Assembly: GCA_009731375.1 (NCBI GenBank)
Contig: BJOX01000332.1
Coordinates: forward strand, 231,815 to 259,307
Origin: Paulinella micropora
Lineage: Eukaryota > Cercozoa > Imbricatea > Euglyphida
Length of the DNA stretch: 27,493 bases
Reading direction: 5' to 3'
The number at the start of each line of letters is the position of its first letter. Within the stretch, counting starts at the first letter, position 1. Positions 10,607 to 19,729 of this stretch are shown piece by piece. The notes beneath the pieces are model-generated. The model saw nothing but the letters and a program-made list of their open reading frames with translations, did not search any database and was not told where the DNA came from. The position numbers and the translations under genes are program-made.

Positions 10607-11448
10607 NNNNNNNNNNNNNNNNNNNNNNNNNNNNNNNNNNNNNNNNNNNNNNNNNNNNNNNNNNNNNNNNNNNNNNNNNNNNNNNNNNNNNNNNNNNNNN
10701 NNNNNNNNNNNNNNNNNNNNNNNNNNNNNNNNNNNNNNNNNNNNNNNNNNNNNNNNNNNNNNNNNNNNNNNNNNNNNNNNNNNNNNNNNNNNNNNNNNNN
10801 NNNNNNNNNNNNNNNNNNNNNNNNNNNNNNNNNNNNNNNNNNNNNNNNNNNNNNNNNNNNNNNNNNNNNNNNNNNNNNNNNNNNNNNNNNNNNNNNNNNN
10901 NNNNNNNNNNNNNNNNNNNNNNNNNNNNNNNNNNNNNNNNNNNNNNNNNNNNNNNNNNNNNNNNNNNNNNNNNNNNNNNNNNNNNNNNNNNNNNNNNNNN
11001 NNNNNNNNNNNNNNNNNNNNNNNNNNNNNNNNNNNNNNNNNNNNNNNNNNNNNNNNNNNNNNNNNNNNNNNNNNNNNNNNNNNNNNNNNNNNNNNNNNNN
11101 NNNNNNNNNNNNNNNNNNNNNNNNNNNNNNNNNNNNNNNNNNNNNNNNNNNNNNNNNNNNNNNNNNNNNNNNNNNNNNNNNNNNNNNNNNNNNNNNNNNN
11201 NNNNNNNNNNNNNNNNNNNNNNNNNNNNNNNNNNNNNNNNNNNNNNNNNNNNNNNNNNNNNNNNNNNNNNNNNNNNNNNNNNNNNNNNNNNNNNNNNNNN
11301 NNNNNNNNNNNNNNNNNNNNNNNNNNNNNNNNNNNNNNNNNNNNNNNNNNNNNNNNNNNNNNNNNNNNNNNNNNNNNNNNNNNNNNNNNNNNNNNNNNNN
11401 NNNNNNNNNNNNNNNNNNNNNNNNNNNNNNNNNNNNNNNNNNNNNNNN
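10607..11448. other. Assembly gap (842 N)
   Basis: All N. It hides the end of the primase, the left part of direct repeat copy 2 and the 3' part of the second Lys/Tyr-rich gene copy. Its size may be an estimate. Confidence 0.99.
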
Positions 11449-11642
11449 GCCTTATTGTATTCCTTTATCTTGTCCTTATTTTCTTGACGTTGTTGCTTCC
11501 TTCTTTGTGCTATTTTTTCTTTATTCTTCTCATAATATTCCCTTTGGTATTTTTGCATCCTTAAAAATGCAAAACTATCTCCATATTTTTGCGAGATATA
11601 CTCTTGTTGATTCGCGTATTGTTCAGATGCGGTTGGCATCAT
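11449..11642 (-). CDS. Second copy of the Lys/Tyr-rich protein (5' part only, runs into gap)
   Basis: Identical to the start of the gene at 7821-8279: the ATG ATG pair falls at 11637-11642 and the reading frame continues into the N gap after about 64 residues. It is unknown whether the rest of the gene exists. It may be a true duplication, a second element's left end, or a scaffolding artefact. Confidence 0.55.
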
Positions 11643-12098
11643 TGCTTTATAGTAATATTGACCCTTATCCTTAAATGTAATTTTGACCCTTATCTTTTTT
11701 ATTATAGGAAAGCGAGAGAGTGAATATAAGAGCAGGGCGAGTGATAATACCTTCTCCTGTTGCTGTCCAACCCCATGGTTGGCCGTGTCCGACTTGACAC
11801 TTACAAGGTTGGACACTTTTCGCTTATTAAATTTCTATATTTATTGTATAATTCTTCTTAGTATTACACCTGTCCAACCTGTCCAAGGTTCAATTAACTT
11901 TTTGAAAATTTTCCGAGAGGGGGGGTATCCCCTACTATACACACAAAAAAGTTTCCGCCCGCGGGGGGTTGCCCTGGACAGACTTGGACACTATTAATAC
12001 TAAGACGAATTGTCGCACTTAGCCTGCTCAATACCACTCTCAAGTGTCCAAGTCGCCAAACGACGATTTACGTGTTTCTAGCGCGGGTGTGCGGATTT
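11449..12098. repeat. Direct repeat, copy 2 (at least 650 bp)
   Basis: Matches 8086-8733 base for base except for two extra bases near 12074. It begins at the edge of the N gap and ends in the same GCGGATTT, after which the sequences part (TCTATTT in copy 1, ATGATTT in copy 2). It therefore places the same regulatory DNA in front of a different gene. Confidence 0.95.
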
Positions 12099-12116
12099 AT
12101 GATTTCGTATTATATA
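12091..12116 (+). promoter_or_regulatory. Putative promoter of the methyltransferase gene
   Basis: GCGGATTT at 12091-12098 (the end of repeat copy 2), then TATTATATA directly before ATG 12117. Same arrangement as before the ATG at 8773. Confidence 0.45.
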
Positions 12117-13109
12117 ATGGATATAAAAATTTTCAACGCTGACTGCTTGGAACAAATACCAAAGATAGAAGAAAAAGTGTCTCTCGTTGTGGTTGATTTA
12201 CCTTATGGGCAGACCGATTGCGAATGGGACACCACTATAGACTTAAAGCAAATGTGGCAAGAACTTAAAAAAGTATGTAAGCGGAACTGCATATATGTTT
12301 TCTTTGCAACTACTAAATTCTGCTACAAACTCATTCAATCTAACGAGAAGTGGTTTCGGTATGACCTAGTATGGGAGAAAAGTAGGAATGTTGGTTTCTT
12401 ATCTGCTAATAAGATGCCACTTAGAAAACACGAAATGATATATATTTTCGCTGATAATAATAGGGATGACTTAGACAATTCAAGTAATTACGAACTAAGA
12501 GATTACTTTACGAAAATTAAGAAATACAAAGGAAAAACTAAAAAAGAAATATTGAAAGATTGTGGGTCAGTTGTCGCGAATAATCATTGTTTCTATACTA
12601 CTACAACACAATTTTATTTGCCAACAGAGCAGACATACAACATATTAATTGATAAATATAAGATAAATGAAATGAATGGGTTTTTAGAACTAAAACCAAA
12701 ATGGGAGAACTACATTGGTGTTTTCGCATACAACCCGCAGAAGACAGAAGGTAAACCATACAATGCTAGAGAGATAAAAACACTCCAAACAAAACTATAC
12801 GGACGCACCAAGGGAAAAAGTGCGACGATTAATAAAGGCGACAGATATCCGCGTTCAATCTTAAAATTCAACAATCCACCCAAATCACTTCATCCCACAC
12901 AGAAACCAGTTGAACTATGCGAATGGTTAATTAAAACATATTCAAATGAAGACGACTTGGTGCTAGATTTTACGATGGGAAGCGGGACAACTGGGATTGC
13001 TTGTATGAATACTAAACGGTGGTTTATAGGTATTGAGAAAGATAAAGACATATTTGAAACGGCTAAAAAAAGAATTGACGAACATAATTTAATATTAGAA
13101 AAAATATAG
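12117..13109 (+). CDS. DNA N6-adenine/N4-cytosine methyltransferase (beta class)
   Basis: 330 residues from ATG 12117, chosen because it follows a TATTATATA leader and starts the family's typical IFNADCLEQIP; an in-frame start at 12072 would lie in repeat DNA. Motif IV is DLPYG (residues 27-31) and the AdoMet-binding motif I is DFTMGSGTTG (about 284-293), with HPTQKPVELCEWLI just before it. Catalytic motif first and FxGxG last is the beta order (Pfam N6_N4_Mtase). The middle (about 120-200) is a Lys-rich target-recognition segment. No endonuclease partner is visible, so it is probably a solo methyltransferase protecting or marking viral DNA, as seen in many PLVs and NCLDVs. The frame is intact. 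It is followed 21 bp later by the resolvase-like gene. Confidence 0.9.
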   Translation: MDIKIFNADCLEQIPKIEEKVSLVVVDLPYGQTDCEWDTTIDLKQMWQELKKVCKRNCIYVFFATTKFCYKLIQSNEKWFRYDLVWEKSRNVGFLSANKMPLRKHEMIYIFADNNRDDLDNSSNYELRDYFTKIKKYKGKTKKEILKDCGSVVANNHCFYTTTTQFYLPTEQTYNILIDKYKINEMNGFLELKPKWENYIGVFAYNPQKTEGKPYNAREIKTLQTKLYGRTKGKSATINKGDRYPRSILKFNNPPKSLHPTQKPVELCEWLIKTYSNEDDLVLDFTMGSGTTGIACMNTKRWFIGIEKDKDIFETAKKRIDEHNLILEKI

Positions 13110-13130
13110 ACTTGTCTAATATATACCAAG

Positions 13131-14450
13131 ATGTGGAGCGAAGATGACAGGAAGTTGTTAGGCAGTTAAGAGTTGCTACTACCGAAAGTAAAATTTATGA
13201 AGTGGTGTCCAACTTCTACGATAGCGAATTAAAACCAAGTATAGCCTTTCATAATGCATTATATCGCTATTTAGCACACCAACTAGTGATGAAGAGGTGG
13301 TTGAGGCACTTAAAGTCATATATCCAAAATATGCTATCGTGTATCCAAATTTGAATAGTAGGCGACAAAGACTTTCTGAGGTGAGAAAGAAAGCGATAGA
13401 GCCTTACCAAAGCGAAAAAGTATATGAAATGAGCAAACTTGATAAGTATTTTAATCTAAATGAAGACGAGCGAATTGATATCGTTGAGGGATATAAGAAA
13501 GATGTCAAAGCCAAAAATGAACAAAAAATACAAATTGATGTCCGTGATGTAATGGCTAAAATGAACGATATGATATTAAGTAATGACCCTTATCTTAAAC
13601 TGCTTGCTTTGATGATAGCAATTGGAGCAAGGCCTGTGGAAATATTTGACAAAAACACATATGAATTAATACCAGATAAACCGAGTTGGTTGCGAGTGAA
13701 TAACCTAGCGAAAAAGAGAGAAGGACAAAAAAAGAATTGGACTGAGAGGCCTGTTGTCCTTTTTACTCCCCAGTTTGTAATAGAACAAGTAAATTCAATA
13801 CGAAACCATTTCAAAAAGAAAAAAGCAGTTATCATTAACAGCGAAGGTGTGCTTGATAAACAAAAGAATAATGAACTAAACAAAAGAATTATCAAAATCT
13901 TCCCTTGGCTATCAGAATACACGCAGAAAAGCAGTATGTTGCGAAAACTATATGCTAGTTTGTCGTATAGTAATTTCGCCAATCCGAAATTAGAGAATTT
14001 TAATACATGGGTTTCAAATGTATTGGGGCACGGCGATATGCTCACCAGTTTTAGTTATAGTTGGGTTAATGTGGCCGACCCTGAAGAAATTAAGGCAGAA
14101 GGGATTAAAACAGAATTAGAGGAGTTGAGACGCAAAATAGATTTATATTTGAATTTAAATAATACTAATGAAATTAAAAGCGAAAACGGAGACGAAGAAT
14201 GTAGTTATATACCATAGGTAAAAGCGCTAGCAGAGAGGATAAGTATAAATTACTTGAGCAGATTTACAATGATAACCCGAATATTACAAATACTAAACTA
14301 CGAAAATTAAGCGGGATTGGAGCCGTTATTGTCAATACTTTTATTAAAGAGAAGAGGGGCGAAGCGACGAAGAGCGAAGCGAAAAAAGAAGAGGAAACAA
14401 AAGCGCCATTAAGAAGAAGCACGAGAACTAAAAAGAAGGCTAATACTTAA
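13131..14450 (+). CDS. Tyrosine recombinase, telomere-resolvase (protelomerase)-like; three frameshifts
   Basis: The central open frame 13297-14217 (no ATG; it opens with GTG) holds the catalytic core. GARPVEIF (Arg at residue 112 of that frame), VNNLAKKREG (Lys 139/140), MLRKLYASLSY (Arg 216), and LGHGDMLTSFSY with His 245 and Tyr 254, nine residues apart. This R-K-R-H-Y set is shared by tyrosine recombinases. The RPVEI, NNLAKKR and R-KLYA contexts look closest to bacterial and phage telomere resolvases (TelA, TelK, ResT). ATG 13131 (MWSEDDRK) lies in a different frame, joined by apparent single-base losses near 13161 and 13275. A third near 14215 leads to a Lys-rich tail with a possible helix-turn-helix, ending at TAA 14448. 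The whole would be about 440 residues, the size of TelA or ResT. Integrase function is the main alternative. Confidence 0.65.
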
Positions 14451-14715
14451 CAACGACTAAAGGCGGTTCTCCATATTTTGCTCTAAGATTAGACTCTCGC
14501 CTGTAGCATTTAATGGAGCAGATTGTGAAAAACTCAATACAATCTACGCCATAAAAATTGCCTGCTATAATTGGGGGGTGCGACTGAAATGTGCGAGACA
14601 AACCGCATATATTACAAAATTCTTCTCCATATTTTGGCTGTGGCATCTCTGAATAAACAAATGTCCTTATATACCCAACTATATCGCTCGGCAATTCGCA
14701 TATTATTACTGACAT
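14440..14715 (-). CDS. Small putative zinc-binding protein
   Basis: 91 residues from the ATG at 14715 (MSVIICELPSDIV); its upstream region is broken by ten Ns (14721-14730). CNIC (about residue 35) and a CxxxxxxCSIKC cluster (about 60-70) suggest one zinc site. The opening LPSDIVGYIRTF is faintly F-box-like, but too short to call. It converges on, and overlaps by 11 bp, the end of the resolvase-like gene. Function unknown. Confidence 0.5.
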   Translation of the reverse strand: MSVIICELPSDIVGYIRTFVYSEMPQPKYGEEFCNICGLSRTFQSHPPIIAGNFYGVDCIEFFTICSIKCYRRESNLRAKYGEPPLVVVKY

Positions 14716-14768
14716 GTTTTNNNNNNNNNNTATAATAAAGTTGATTTTACTAGAAAAGTTAATCAACA

Positions 14769-14797
14769 AAGTCTATTTTTGAAAAAAAAATAGACTT
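14769..14797. other. Hairpin: AAGTCTATTTTT facing AAAAATAGACTT
   Basis: Twelve-base arms (14769-14780 and 14786-14797) with a 5-base loop, between the divergent zinc protein and the fibre-like gene. It lies three bases before the ATG at 14800. It could be a transcription end signal or a leader structure. Confidence 0.5.
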
Positions 14798-14799
14798 AC

Positions 14800-16000
14800 A
14801 TGTAATACGCAACCGTCATCATCTACATCGTCATCTTCTTCTTTATCTATTGATAACATCAAAGACGCACTACCAACAACGGCATTTGGAGAATTGCGAA
14901 CGGCCACTCTGTCGCCAGTATTACAAAATGTATTTACGTATGGTATTAATACGCGATTCTTTGACAAAACAGAAACCAACGGCGGGGTGGTATCAACTGC
15001 TAATTCAATGGCGGTTTTGACTACATCGGCCTCGGGTAATTCAACCGCACAGATTACGACTATTGAGCGAGCCAAATATAGAAGTGGTATGGGTTTAGTT
15101 GCTAGATTCTCCGCATTGTTTCCGTCATCTACCACCGCGACTACTTTTCATTGCGATATTGGCATAGGCACACCAGCAGACAATTTATGTTTTAGACAAT
15201 CAAACTCGGGAAAGAACGGCGGGGAGTGTTGAAAATGTGGTTAGTCAGTATGCGTGGAATGCTGATAAATGTGATAATACGGGAAACTTCCCCGCGATTG
15301 ATTTTACCAAATTGAATGTGTTTGAAATAGTCGTCCAATATCTGGGTAGCGGTCAAATTACATTCAAAATTGAAAACCCGCGCACTGGACGAATGGAAGT
15401 AATTCATGCGATTAAATACGCGAGCACTGCTACTACTCCATCATTACATCAGGCGGCGTTTGCTATTTATGCGAAGGCGTATTCATCAAGTCTGGCATCC
15501 GTTGTAATGAAAACTGCTAGCATGTTTTTAGCGGTTGAAGGGGTTATTGATCGGACTATTGCTATAACTGATTCGTATGACAATGTCAAGAGTATAGGAT
15601 CAACTGAGAATGCCATCTTTACTATTAGAAACCGCGCCACATTCAACAGCAAAACGAATTATAACATAATCTACTTTGAGAATTTGTGTATAAGTAATTC
15701 TGATACTAAAACGTGTATTGCGAGAATTATTCTTAATACCACATTGGGAGGAACACCTTCTTATTCAAATTACGATACAAACACATCGTTAGCAGAGGTT
15801 GATACAGCGGGGACAACAAGAACAGGTGGAAGTGTGGTATTTACATATGTGTTGTCTGGTGGTTCATCTATATACATTGATTTGTCTCAATATAATATCA
15901 AGATAGGGTAGGTAAGACATTTACTATATCCGCACAAAATACAAGCGGTGGAACCGCGAGCATTTACGCTTCATTGAACTGGATTGAAGATCAGATTTAA
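14800..16000 (+). CDS. Fibre/head-decoration-like structural protein with frameshifts
   Basis: Pieces in three frames form one protein of about 400 residues. They follow a family I recognise from phage and NCLDV particles: FGELRTATLSPV, FTYGIN, NSMAVLTT, AKYRSGMGLVARFSALF, then QYAWNADKCD, LNVFEIVVQYLGSGQITF, and a C-terminal GKTFTISAQNTSGG...LNWIEDQI. The first part is open from 14783 without an ATG. ATG 14800 is in another frame, so the start is uncertain. An apparent one-base gain lies in the G run near 15221 and a one-base loss near 15909. TAA is at 15998. The role is probably a surface fibre or receptor-binding component, which is inference. It is the only structural gene on the + strand. 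Confidence 0.6.
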
Positions 16001-16061
16001 ACAAAAAAAGAGGGGTTTATTTATGGCAAAATATTATATCATAGAATATTGTATTTGCGCA

Positions 16062-16283
16062 TCAACTTTCTTTTGTATCTCTATTGACAATTTTTTTTAT
16101 GTACTCAACCCCCCTGTCCTTGATTAACTTTTCGGTTATACGCGCGTGATTTCTCTTTAAATATATGTAGAATTGGTCAATATTAACACCGCAGGGGATT
16201 TGTTCTTTATGTTGTCGTCGTCGCCGTGAGTTGATGTTTTTGATTAGAACAAATAGTATATCTAAATTTTGTATATAGGTCAT
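16062..16283 (-). CDS. Small basic protein, unknown
   Basis: 73 residues with a clean ATG preceded by TTTAGATATA. A run of four arginines (RRRRQHKEQ) precedes a helical Lys/Arg-rich C-terminus (LIKDRGVEYIKKIVNR). No recognised family. It is downstream of the minor capsid gene in the same orientation, with a 23-bp gap, so it is probably co-expressed with the capsid module. Confidence 0.5.
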   Translation of the reverse strand: MTYIQNLDILFVLIKNINSRRRRQHKEQIPCGVNIDQFYIYLKRNHARITEKLIKDRGVEYIKKIVNRDTKES

Positions 16284-16306
16284 TATATCTAAACATTTTT
16301 TTTTGC

Positions 16307-17075
16307 TTAAGCATGATACACCTTGAGAAGAATTGAAACTTCAAAATTGACAGGACATTCAAGCACATTGCCACTCACATTTCTAATGACGATATCAATA
16401 GTTCTTAAACTTTTCGTTGTATTAAATGGCACATAATCGGCAACATCGTTTGATGATTCAAAGTAGCACTGGACTCCATAGGGCTTATCTAAATTACATT
16501 TACCAACGACAGAGAAATTACCATTTGCTTCAACTAAACCAGACTGATTTAAAGCACGGCTATGGACATAAACGGCCGTTTCACCGATTAGATTCACAAT
16601 AGACTGCATTGTGCTACTCGCCGACGCCGAAATATCAGCAGTTAGTCCTATCTTGTCGCTAATAGTGCTATTATCGTAATCAAAAACATACGTATCACCA
16701 GTGAAAGCGAAATTCAATTTATTAACGGAGTTCAAAGTTATAACTACGGAGTTAGGGGTAATTGCTGAATTAATCGCAGTTTGAAGAGCGGTAATAAATG
16801 TATCAATGGTGTATTGATTTTCTGTTACGATTGCCGTTTTTGTAGCCGATCCAGTTGTTTTAATCAATGTGAGAGTGTTGGCATAACTCGGTATGTTTGG
16901 GAAAACGTTTGGAATAGAGATACTTTTAACGACATAAGCACTGATTATATCAATATTACGACCAGTTGCTGGTAAATCAACGAAGAAACGGCCATTGTGA
17001 GTAGAAGCGGATTTTGATTCTGTTTTATCGCTTGAGGAGACGCGAAGGAGGAAATTTTTTTTGTTCGCTTTTCAT
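16307..17075 (-). CDS. Minor capsid protein (penton-like, single jelly roll), one frameshift
   Basis: The 186-codon open frame begins without an ATG. The coding sequence clearly continues upstream (NGRFFVDLPATG, IISAYVVKSISIPNVFPNI) to VSSSDKTES and then an ATG at 17075 (MKSEQK), separated from it by one extra base in an eight-A run at 17055-17062. The full protein would be about 255 residues. The pattern of an N-terminal Ser/Lys tail, an 'IPNVFPNI' strand and a beta-rich body (VFDYDNSTISDKIGL, GETAVYVHSRAL, LECPVNFEVSILLKVY) fits the PLV/virophage penton protein. Its place directly after the major capsid gene, same strand, supports this. It would form the five-fold vertices. Fold is inferred, not seen. 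Confidence 0.7.
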
Positions 17076-17129
17076 CTTCAAGATTGCTTATCGTAAAACT
17101 AATTGCTATATTATAAATTATATATTATT

Positions 17130-18578
17130 CTAATTTTTAATTTTTTTTTGTTTTACGACACATCTACTAGGATAGATAGAAGCAACTTTGACATATTTCA
17201 ACCAAGCGGTGATGGATTTATTTACGTCCTTGTAATCATTAGCATAACGAAGAGTGACTTCCGCAGTTCGTGAGTTATTAACCGCAATCCCAGATGCTCC
17301 AATATGTGGCGATTGGTTGAGTGTCTGGATAATGGTAGCAAATCCTGAGTTGGATGTAAGTCCTGTTTTATCTGTAGTAGGATACCACTTACGAAAGTTT
17401 TCAAGAGAAACAGACGAAGACATGTAAGCATCACGAATGCCCATAGTGGCTTGGAGATTATTAATATACAATTCTGCACATCCTCGTTGAACATCTGCAA
17501 GACTATCAGTAACTCCAAGTTCCATCTTTTGTTGCGGGGCATACCAGTCACCAATACGGCATTGATATTGTCTGTAAGGCATTTGAGCAGTTCCCAAGTT
17601 GTCAATATTAGCATTTTCGGAGAGCACATTTTGCGTGACGATATACAAGCATTGAGCGCGGGCAACGGCCTTATTTACTTGAAGATTAAAATCAACAGAC
17701 ACTCCTGGATTTGCCTTTTGGTTATAATATGTTTCATAAGTGTATGGAAGCCCATCCTTGCTCCCCATCTGTTCCAAAATATTTCTCTGGACACCAGGAG
17801 CAAGAGAGAATGTCTCCAACATAACAACTGGATTTGTTATGGTGAAAGTCAAATTAGTGGTAGTAAATGCGGTAGGAATCGCACCATTAGAGGTTCCAAT
17901 AATAGTCAATGCTTCCTGTACTGGTGCAAATGTCAAACGAAGTCTCATACCACTAATCAGAGAAGGAGGAATGAGAGTTTCTTCATTAAACACTCCCGAG
18001 AAGTAATGAAGAGGGATACAAACTCTCAAAGCCTTACCAGTCGCAACACTACCAGCAGTGGGATCATTAAGGGTAAAATCTTGTACGGAATATGTTTCAG
18101 CATCAACATTCTTACTAACTTCAACTGGTTCTCGTTGCCCCGCCATCTGTGCCTGTCGGCGGTAATCAAAAGGATAATGCCAAGGGAGAATATTTCGCAC
18201 CATCTTGTTCAAATCTTCAATTCGTTCAAGTTCGCTACCATCCTTACTTTCCAACAAAAATCTTTCAAAAATAGCGGTTGCGGGAGTGTTCTGGAAACCA
18301 AGAGCACAAGCAACATTATTCTTTCCATCAGTGGCTACCAACCCATCGGCCTTAATGTCAAACGACAAATAGCAATTCTTTCCATAAACAAAATCAGTGC
18401 TTGCCTGCAATGTAAAAATCATTTCAGTTCCAGAATCACTGGCATATTTTTGCTGATCAGCGAAGTTCTTCTTAAAGATACTTCCCTGTTCAGAGAGCGC
18501 CAGACTTGCTGGCAACTCATATCTGAGGTTGTTGAGGGTCATCAACTCCTCAGTAACTTCAATCTCCTTTCTTTCCAT
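17130..18578 (-). CDS. MCP: Major capsid protein (PLV type, double jelly roll)
   Basis: 482 residues from ATG 18578 (MERKEIEVTEEL); an upstream in-frame start at 18614 would add 12 residues over the leader. I recognise the general plan of PLV/virophage hexon proteins: LRYELPASLALSEQGSIFKK near the start, an FERFLLESKDGSELERI segment, LPWHYPFDYRRQAQMAG, VCIPLHYFSGVF, LISGMRLRLTF, then a second barrel with AQCLYIVTQN, PYRQYQCRIGDWYAPQQ and a final RTAEVTLRY strand. The family builds pseudo-hexagonal trimers of the icosahedral shell. The frame is unbroken, in contrast to several neighbours. Its 5' leader is AT-rich and about 80 bp from the next upstream gene. Confident as MCP; the double jelly roll is from family knowledge. 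Confidence 0.9.
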   Translation of the reverse strand: MERKEIEVTEELMTLNNLRYELPASLALSEQGSIFKKNFADQQKYASDSGTEMIFTLQASTDFVYGKNCYLSFDIKADGLVATDGKNNVACALGFQNTPATAIFERFLLESKDGSELERIEDLNKMVRNILPWHYPFDYRRQAQMAGQREPVEVSKNVDAETYSVQDFTLNDPTAGSVATGKALRVCIPLHYFSGVFNEETLIPPSLISGMRLRLTFAPVQEALTIIGTSNGAIPTAFTTTNLTFTITNPVVMLETFSLAPGVQRNILEQMGSKDGLPYTYETYYNQKANPGVSVDFNLQVNKAVARAQCLYIVTQNVLSENANIDNLGTAQMPYRQYQCRIGDWYAPQQKMELGVTDSLADVQRGCAELYINNLQATMGIRDAYMSSSVSLENFRKWYPTTDKTGLTSNSGFATIIQTLNQSPHIGASGIAVNNSRTAEVTLRYANDYKDVNKSITAWLKYVKVASIYPSRCVVKQKKIKN

Positions 18579-18660
18579 TTTTTTTGTGTGGTTGTGGGAT
18601 TGTAAAATTCGCAATGCTACTATACTTAAAAAAATAATAATAGAAATTAAAAATAATTAT

Positions 18661-19059
18661 TTATTCACCTGAAACGGATTGTTTAATAAAATCAACTGAT
18701 TTTTGTATATTGTCAAGTCTCACATCTTGTGGTGAAGTCAATTGAAACTCTCTTGCCTCAGCATTCTCAACTGCTTTCTTTAAATAAGCCAAACTGCTAA
18801 CAGCAGTGTCCAAATCAACAACGTCCGCATTTTCTTTTTTATCAGAAATGTCTGTTAATGTGTTTTGAATAGTGCTCTTCTCATGCGGGACAAGGTCGCC
18901 AAATTCAGTTAATGGTTGATTAACTAATGGGGCACCATGACTACTCCACAATTCAAACTGGTTTAGTTGAAACCCATCACTCGCAGGTCGGTTTGCTTCG
19001 TTAAGTTTGTTGATAAAGCCAATCGGCAAACGAGTTGAAGCACTTGAGTTTTTAATCAT
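18661..19059 (-). CDS. Unrecognised capsid-module protein
   Basis: 132 residues, acidic to neutral, with a hydrophilic N-terminus (FELWSSHGAPLVNQP) and a helical C-terminal half (SSLAYLKKAVENAEAREFQ, IQKSVDFIKQSV). The ATG at 19059 is directly preceded by TTTATATA, and GCGGATAT lies about 30 bases further upstream. It sits between MCP and the ATPase module in the same orientation, where PLVs often keep small virion or scaffold proteins. No family assigned. Confidence 0.6.
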   Translation of the reverse strand: MIKNSSASTRLPIGFINKLNEANRPASDGFQLNQFELWSSHGAPLVNQPLTEFGDLVPHEKSTIQNTLTDISDKKENADVVDLDTAVSSLAYLKKAVENAEAREFQLTSPQDVRLDNIQKSVDFIKQSVSGE

Positions 19060-19080
19060 TATATAAATGCGAATATATAA

Positions 19081-19095
19081 ATATCCGCATAATAT
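19081..19095 (-). promoter_or_regulatory. Putative promoter GCGGATAT for the gene at 18661-19059
   Basis: ATATCCGC at 19081-19088 on the + strand (GCGGATAT in gene orientation), followed by TTTATATATTCGC and a second TTTATATA right before the ATG. Matches the elements at 8726, 12091 and 23798. Confidence 0.4.
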
Positions 19096-19104
19096 ATTAT
19101 TTTA

Positions 19105-19686
19105 TCAATTACCATTAATTATTTTTTTCATAATTTGTAAATTCTGGTGCGTAATTCTTTCCTCTTTCATTTTCTTTAAATCCGCTATGGCTTGATTTAC
19201 ATCAATGTCATTAGTTTGCGCAACCTCCTTAGGTGGTGGCGGAGTTTCTTTAGAAGCATCTTCCATTGCTTCTATCTTACTTGCTGGCGTCGTGGTAGTG
19301 TGTTTCGGCACAGCAACAGGAGTGGGCTTGACAGATTTGGGTAAAGATTGTTCAATCTTAAGCGCTGGAGACATCTCAATAGGTTTGGCATTTGGGTTAG
19401 GAGATGAAGTTTTTGCCGATTCTATGTCTGGTATTTTTCTTTTTAATGATTCATCTGGCATTTGGTCTAGTTGCTGTTCATTGTTCTTACTTCCTGATTT
19501 GCTTACTTTTGGTTTTAATTGACACTTAATCTTGCCACTCTTAATATCCTCTTCTATCTTCTTTACTGCTAAGTATTCAGGCGATCCTTTACGGATCGTC
19601 ACGAATTTTGCTTGCGCATTTTGTTTATACCAAATAGCAATTGCTTGTTGATAGCAAGTTTTGTATAATTTAGTTGATTCCGTCAT
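19105..19686 (-). CDS. Unrecognised protein with basic N-terminal domain and Pro/Lys-rich linker
   Basis: 193 residues. The first 60 form a compact segment (LYKTCYQQAIAIWYKQN, TIRKGSPEYLAVKKIEED), followed by a low-complexity Lys/Pro/Ser linker and a helical end (VNQAIADLKKMKEER). N-terminal segments of this 'W-K-GSPEYxxVKxI' style occur in small virion or DNA-binding proteins of large DNA viruses; I cannot name the family. The ATG 19686 follows ATAATATATGAC. It lies just downstream of the packaging ATPase, separated by 43 bp. Confidence 0.55.
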   Translation of the reverse strand: MTESTKLYKTCYQQAIAIWYKQNAQAKFVTIRKGSPEYLAVKKIEEDIKSGKIKCQLKPKVSKSGSKNNEQQLDQMPDESLKRKIPDIESAKTSSPNPNAKPIEMSPALKIEQSLPKSVKPTPVAVPKHTTTTPASKIEAMEDASKETPPPPKEVAQTNDIDVNQAIADLKKMKEERITHQNLQIMKKIINGN

Positions 19687-19729
19687 GTCATATATTATGG
19701 TGAAAAAAAAACCATTTAATTTAATTTTT

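Noticed and set aside
9740-11674. A 644-codon frame joining primase to sequence after the gap
   Set aside because: The join runs through 842 N. After the gap it is antisense to the Lys/Tyr-rich gene copy, so it is not primase.
17451-18605. 384-codon + strand frame
   Set aside because: Antisense shadow of the major capsid gene, low-quality protein.
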